Assembly (NCBI GenBank): GCA_027069385.1
Contig: JALXER010000289.1
Span: forward strand, 1 to 13,277
DNA from: Paracoccaceae bacterium
GTDB taxonomy: Bacteria > Pseudomonadota > Alphaproteobacteria > Rhodobacterales > Rhodobacteraceae
DNA: 13,277 nt
Direction: 5' to 3'
The notes under the pieces are model-generated. The model made no database searches and was not told the DNA's origin. It saw nothing but the letters and a program-made list of their open reading frames with translations. Both the position numbers and the translations under genes were made by a program. Shown here piece by piece: positions 12,239-13,277 of the stretch (positions are counted from its first letter, which is position 1; every line of letters starts with the position of its first letter).

Positions 12239-13277
12239 ATGCCGATTATCAACCGCATCGCCGAATACTATGACGATATGAAGGCGTGGCGGCGCCATAT
12301 CCATGCCAACCCCGAGATCCTGTTCGAGACCCGCGAAACCGCAGCATTTGTGGTTGAACGGTTGCGTGAATTCGGCATTGACGAGATCCACACGGGGATC
12401 GCGCAAAACGGGCTTGTGGCGATCATCAAAGGGCAGGGCGAAGGGCCGACCATCGGGTTGCGCGCCGATATGGATGCGCTGCCCATGACCGAGGCCAACA
12501 CCTTTGCGCATGCCTCTGGCGTGCCCGGAAAAATGCACGCCTGTGGCCATGACGGGCATACCACGATGCTGCTGGGCGCGGCGAAGTATCTGGCGGAAAC
12601 GCGGAATTTCAGCGGCTCGGTGGCGCTGATCTTTCAACCGGCCGAAGAGGGCGGCGGCGGTGCCGGGGTGATGGTGGAAGAGGGGATCATGGAGCGGTTC
12701 GATATCTCGCAGGTATACGGGATTCATAACGCGCCGAATTTTCCGGTGGGGACGTTTATGCTCAATGACGGGGCGCTGATGGCCTCGGCGGATACGTTCG
12801 AAATAACTGTGAAGGGCAAGGGGGCGCATGCGGCCTATCCTGACCACGGGATCGACCCGATCATAGTGGCAAGCCAGATGGTGCAGGCGATTCAGGCGAT
12901 CCGCTCGCGGATGATCAGCGGGACCGAAGGGCTGGTGGTGTCGGTGACACAGTTCCATGCGGGGACGACGGATAATATTATCCCCGACAGCGCGGTGATC
13001 GGGGGGACGGTGCGGGCACTTAGCCGCGAGACACGCGAGAAAGTACCCGAGTTGATGCGCCGGATTGTAGAAGGCGTGGCGGCAGGGTTCGGGGCCGAGG
13101 TGGTGCTGGACTATCGCATGGAATATCCGGTGACGATCAACGATCCGGACAAGGCCGGGTTCGCCGCAGAGGTGGCGCGCAAGGTGGTGGGCGATGCGCA
13201 GGTGCTCGAAGGGATTCCGCCCGAGATGGGGGCCGAGGATTTTTCCTATATGCTGGAAAGCCGCCCGGGGGCCTATG
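12239..13277 (+). CDS. M20-family amidohydrolase (hippurate hydrolase-like), 3' end cut by the window
   Basis: About 346 residues are present of an expected 385-390. The enzyme class removes N-acyl groups from amino acids or opens related amides using two metal ions. Visible signatures are RRHIHANPE (about 18-26), GLRADMDALPM (about 73-83), MHACGHDGHTTMLLG (about 99-113, Cys102 and His104 as likely metal ligands), FQPAEEGGGGAGVM (about 132-146, Glu137 catalytic region), GIHN at about 162-165 (ligand His164), KGAHAAYPDHGIDPI, and GAEDFSYM near the cut end with a further ligand expected there. ATG 12239 has AGGAGA six bases upstream. The exact substrate (hippurate, N-acetyl-amino acid, IAA conjugate) cannot be decided. 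It is divergent from mazG, and nothing in the window indicates an operon. Confidence 0.95.
   Translation, partial: MPIINRIAEYYDDMKAWRRHIHANPEILFETRETAAFVVERLREFGIDEIHTGIAQNGLVAIIKGQGEGPTIGLRADMDALPMTEANTFAHASGVPGKMHACGHDGHTTMLLGAAKYLAETRNFSGSVALIFQPAEEGGGGAGVMVEEGIMERFDISQVYGIHNAPNFPVGTFMLNDGALMASADTFEITVKGKGAHAAYPDHGIDPIIVASQMVQAIQAIRSRMISGTEGLVVSVTQFHAGTTDNIIPDSAVIGGTVRALSRETREKVPELMRRIVEGVAAGFGAEVVLDYRMEYPVTINDPDKAGFAAEVARKVVGDAQVLEGIPPEMGAEDFSYMLESRPGAY

Noticed and set aside
1..13277. tRNA, rRNA, CRISPR array, riboswitch or prophage genes
   Set aside because: No cloverleaf with CCA-type end, no regularly spaced repeats, no known riboswitch core and no phage-type proteins could be made out by eye.

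Overview
The window looks like chromosomal DNA of an alphaproteobacterium, most likely a member of the Rhodobacterales (Roseobacter/Rhodobacter group). The basis is the high G+C content, the SecG and enolase types, a Fur/Mur-type regulator without CxxC zinc motifs, and an IscR/Iron-Rhodo-box-like promoter. This assignment rests on family knowledge and remembered gene orders, not on a database search. Nearly all genes are housekeeping or regulatory. I see no prophage, IS element, CRISPR array, tRNA or rRNA, and no convincing new multi-gene system. The unusual content is mostly in the spaces between genes.

Layout. Positions 1-304 hold a GC-rich cluster of short hairpins with no clear complete gene. 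secG (305-676, minus) follows. Next is a minus-strand run reading from about 2347 down to 838: a DUF6524-like membrane protein, a hemerythrin-domain protein overlapping it by 8 nt, and a DUF523 (TudS-like) protein. Divergent from this run is an ArsR regulator coupled to a SRPBCC/AHSA1 protein (2450-3206, plus). ilvC (3396-4418, minus) has a clear terminator and lies back to back with two overlapping Lrp/AsnC regulator genes (4551-5449, plus). Then come a 34-bp perfect palindrome and an Hsp70/YegD-like ATPase gene that appears broken by a roughly 14-nt deletion in its first ATP-binding motif (5723-7076, plus). This gene converges on eno (6961-8235, minus), which overlaps the upstream fur/mur gene by ATGA. 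An elaborate nested inverted repeat (8772-8881) separates fur from a CPA1 Na+/H+ antiporter gene (8882-10129). Further on are a periplasmic Fe3+-binding protein with two tandem IscR-like boxes (10305-11309), mazG (11390-12187) and, divergently, an M20 amidohydrolase cut by the window end (12239-13277).

How the genes fit together. Two local circuits are plausible. (1) Branched-chain amino acid control: the shared ilvC/lrp spacer carries an AT-rich dyad suited to Lrp binding. (2) Iron: the Fe3+-binding protein promoter carries IscR-like boxes, and a Fur/Mur regulator lies in the same window, translationally coupled to enolase. The hemerythrin, DUF6524 and TudS-like genes form a compact group that could relate to diiron or Fe-S chemistry, but this is inference.
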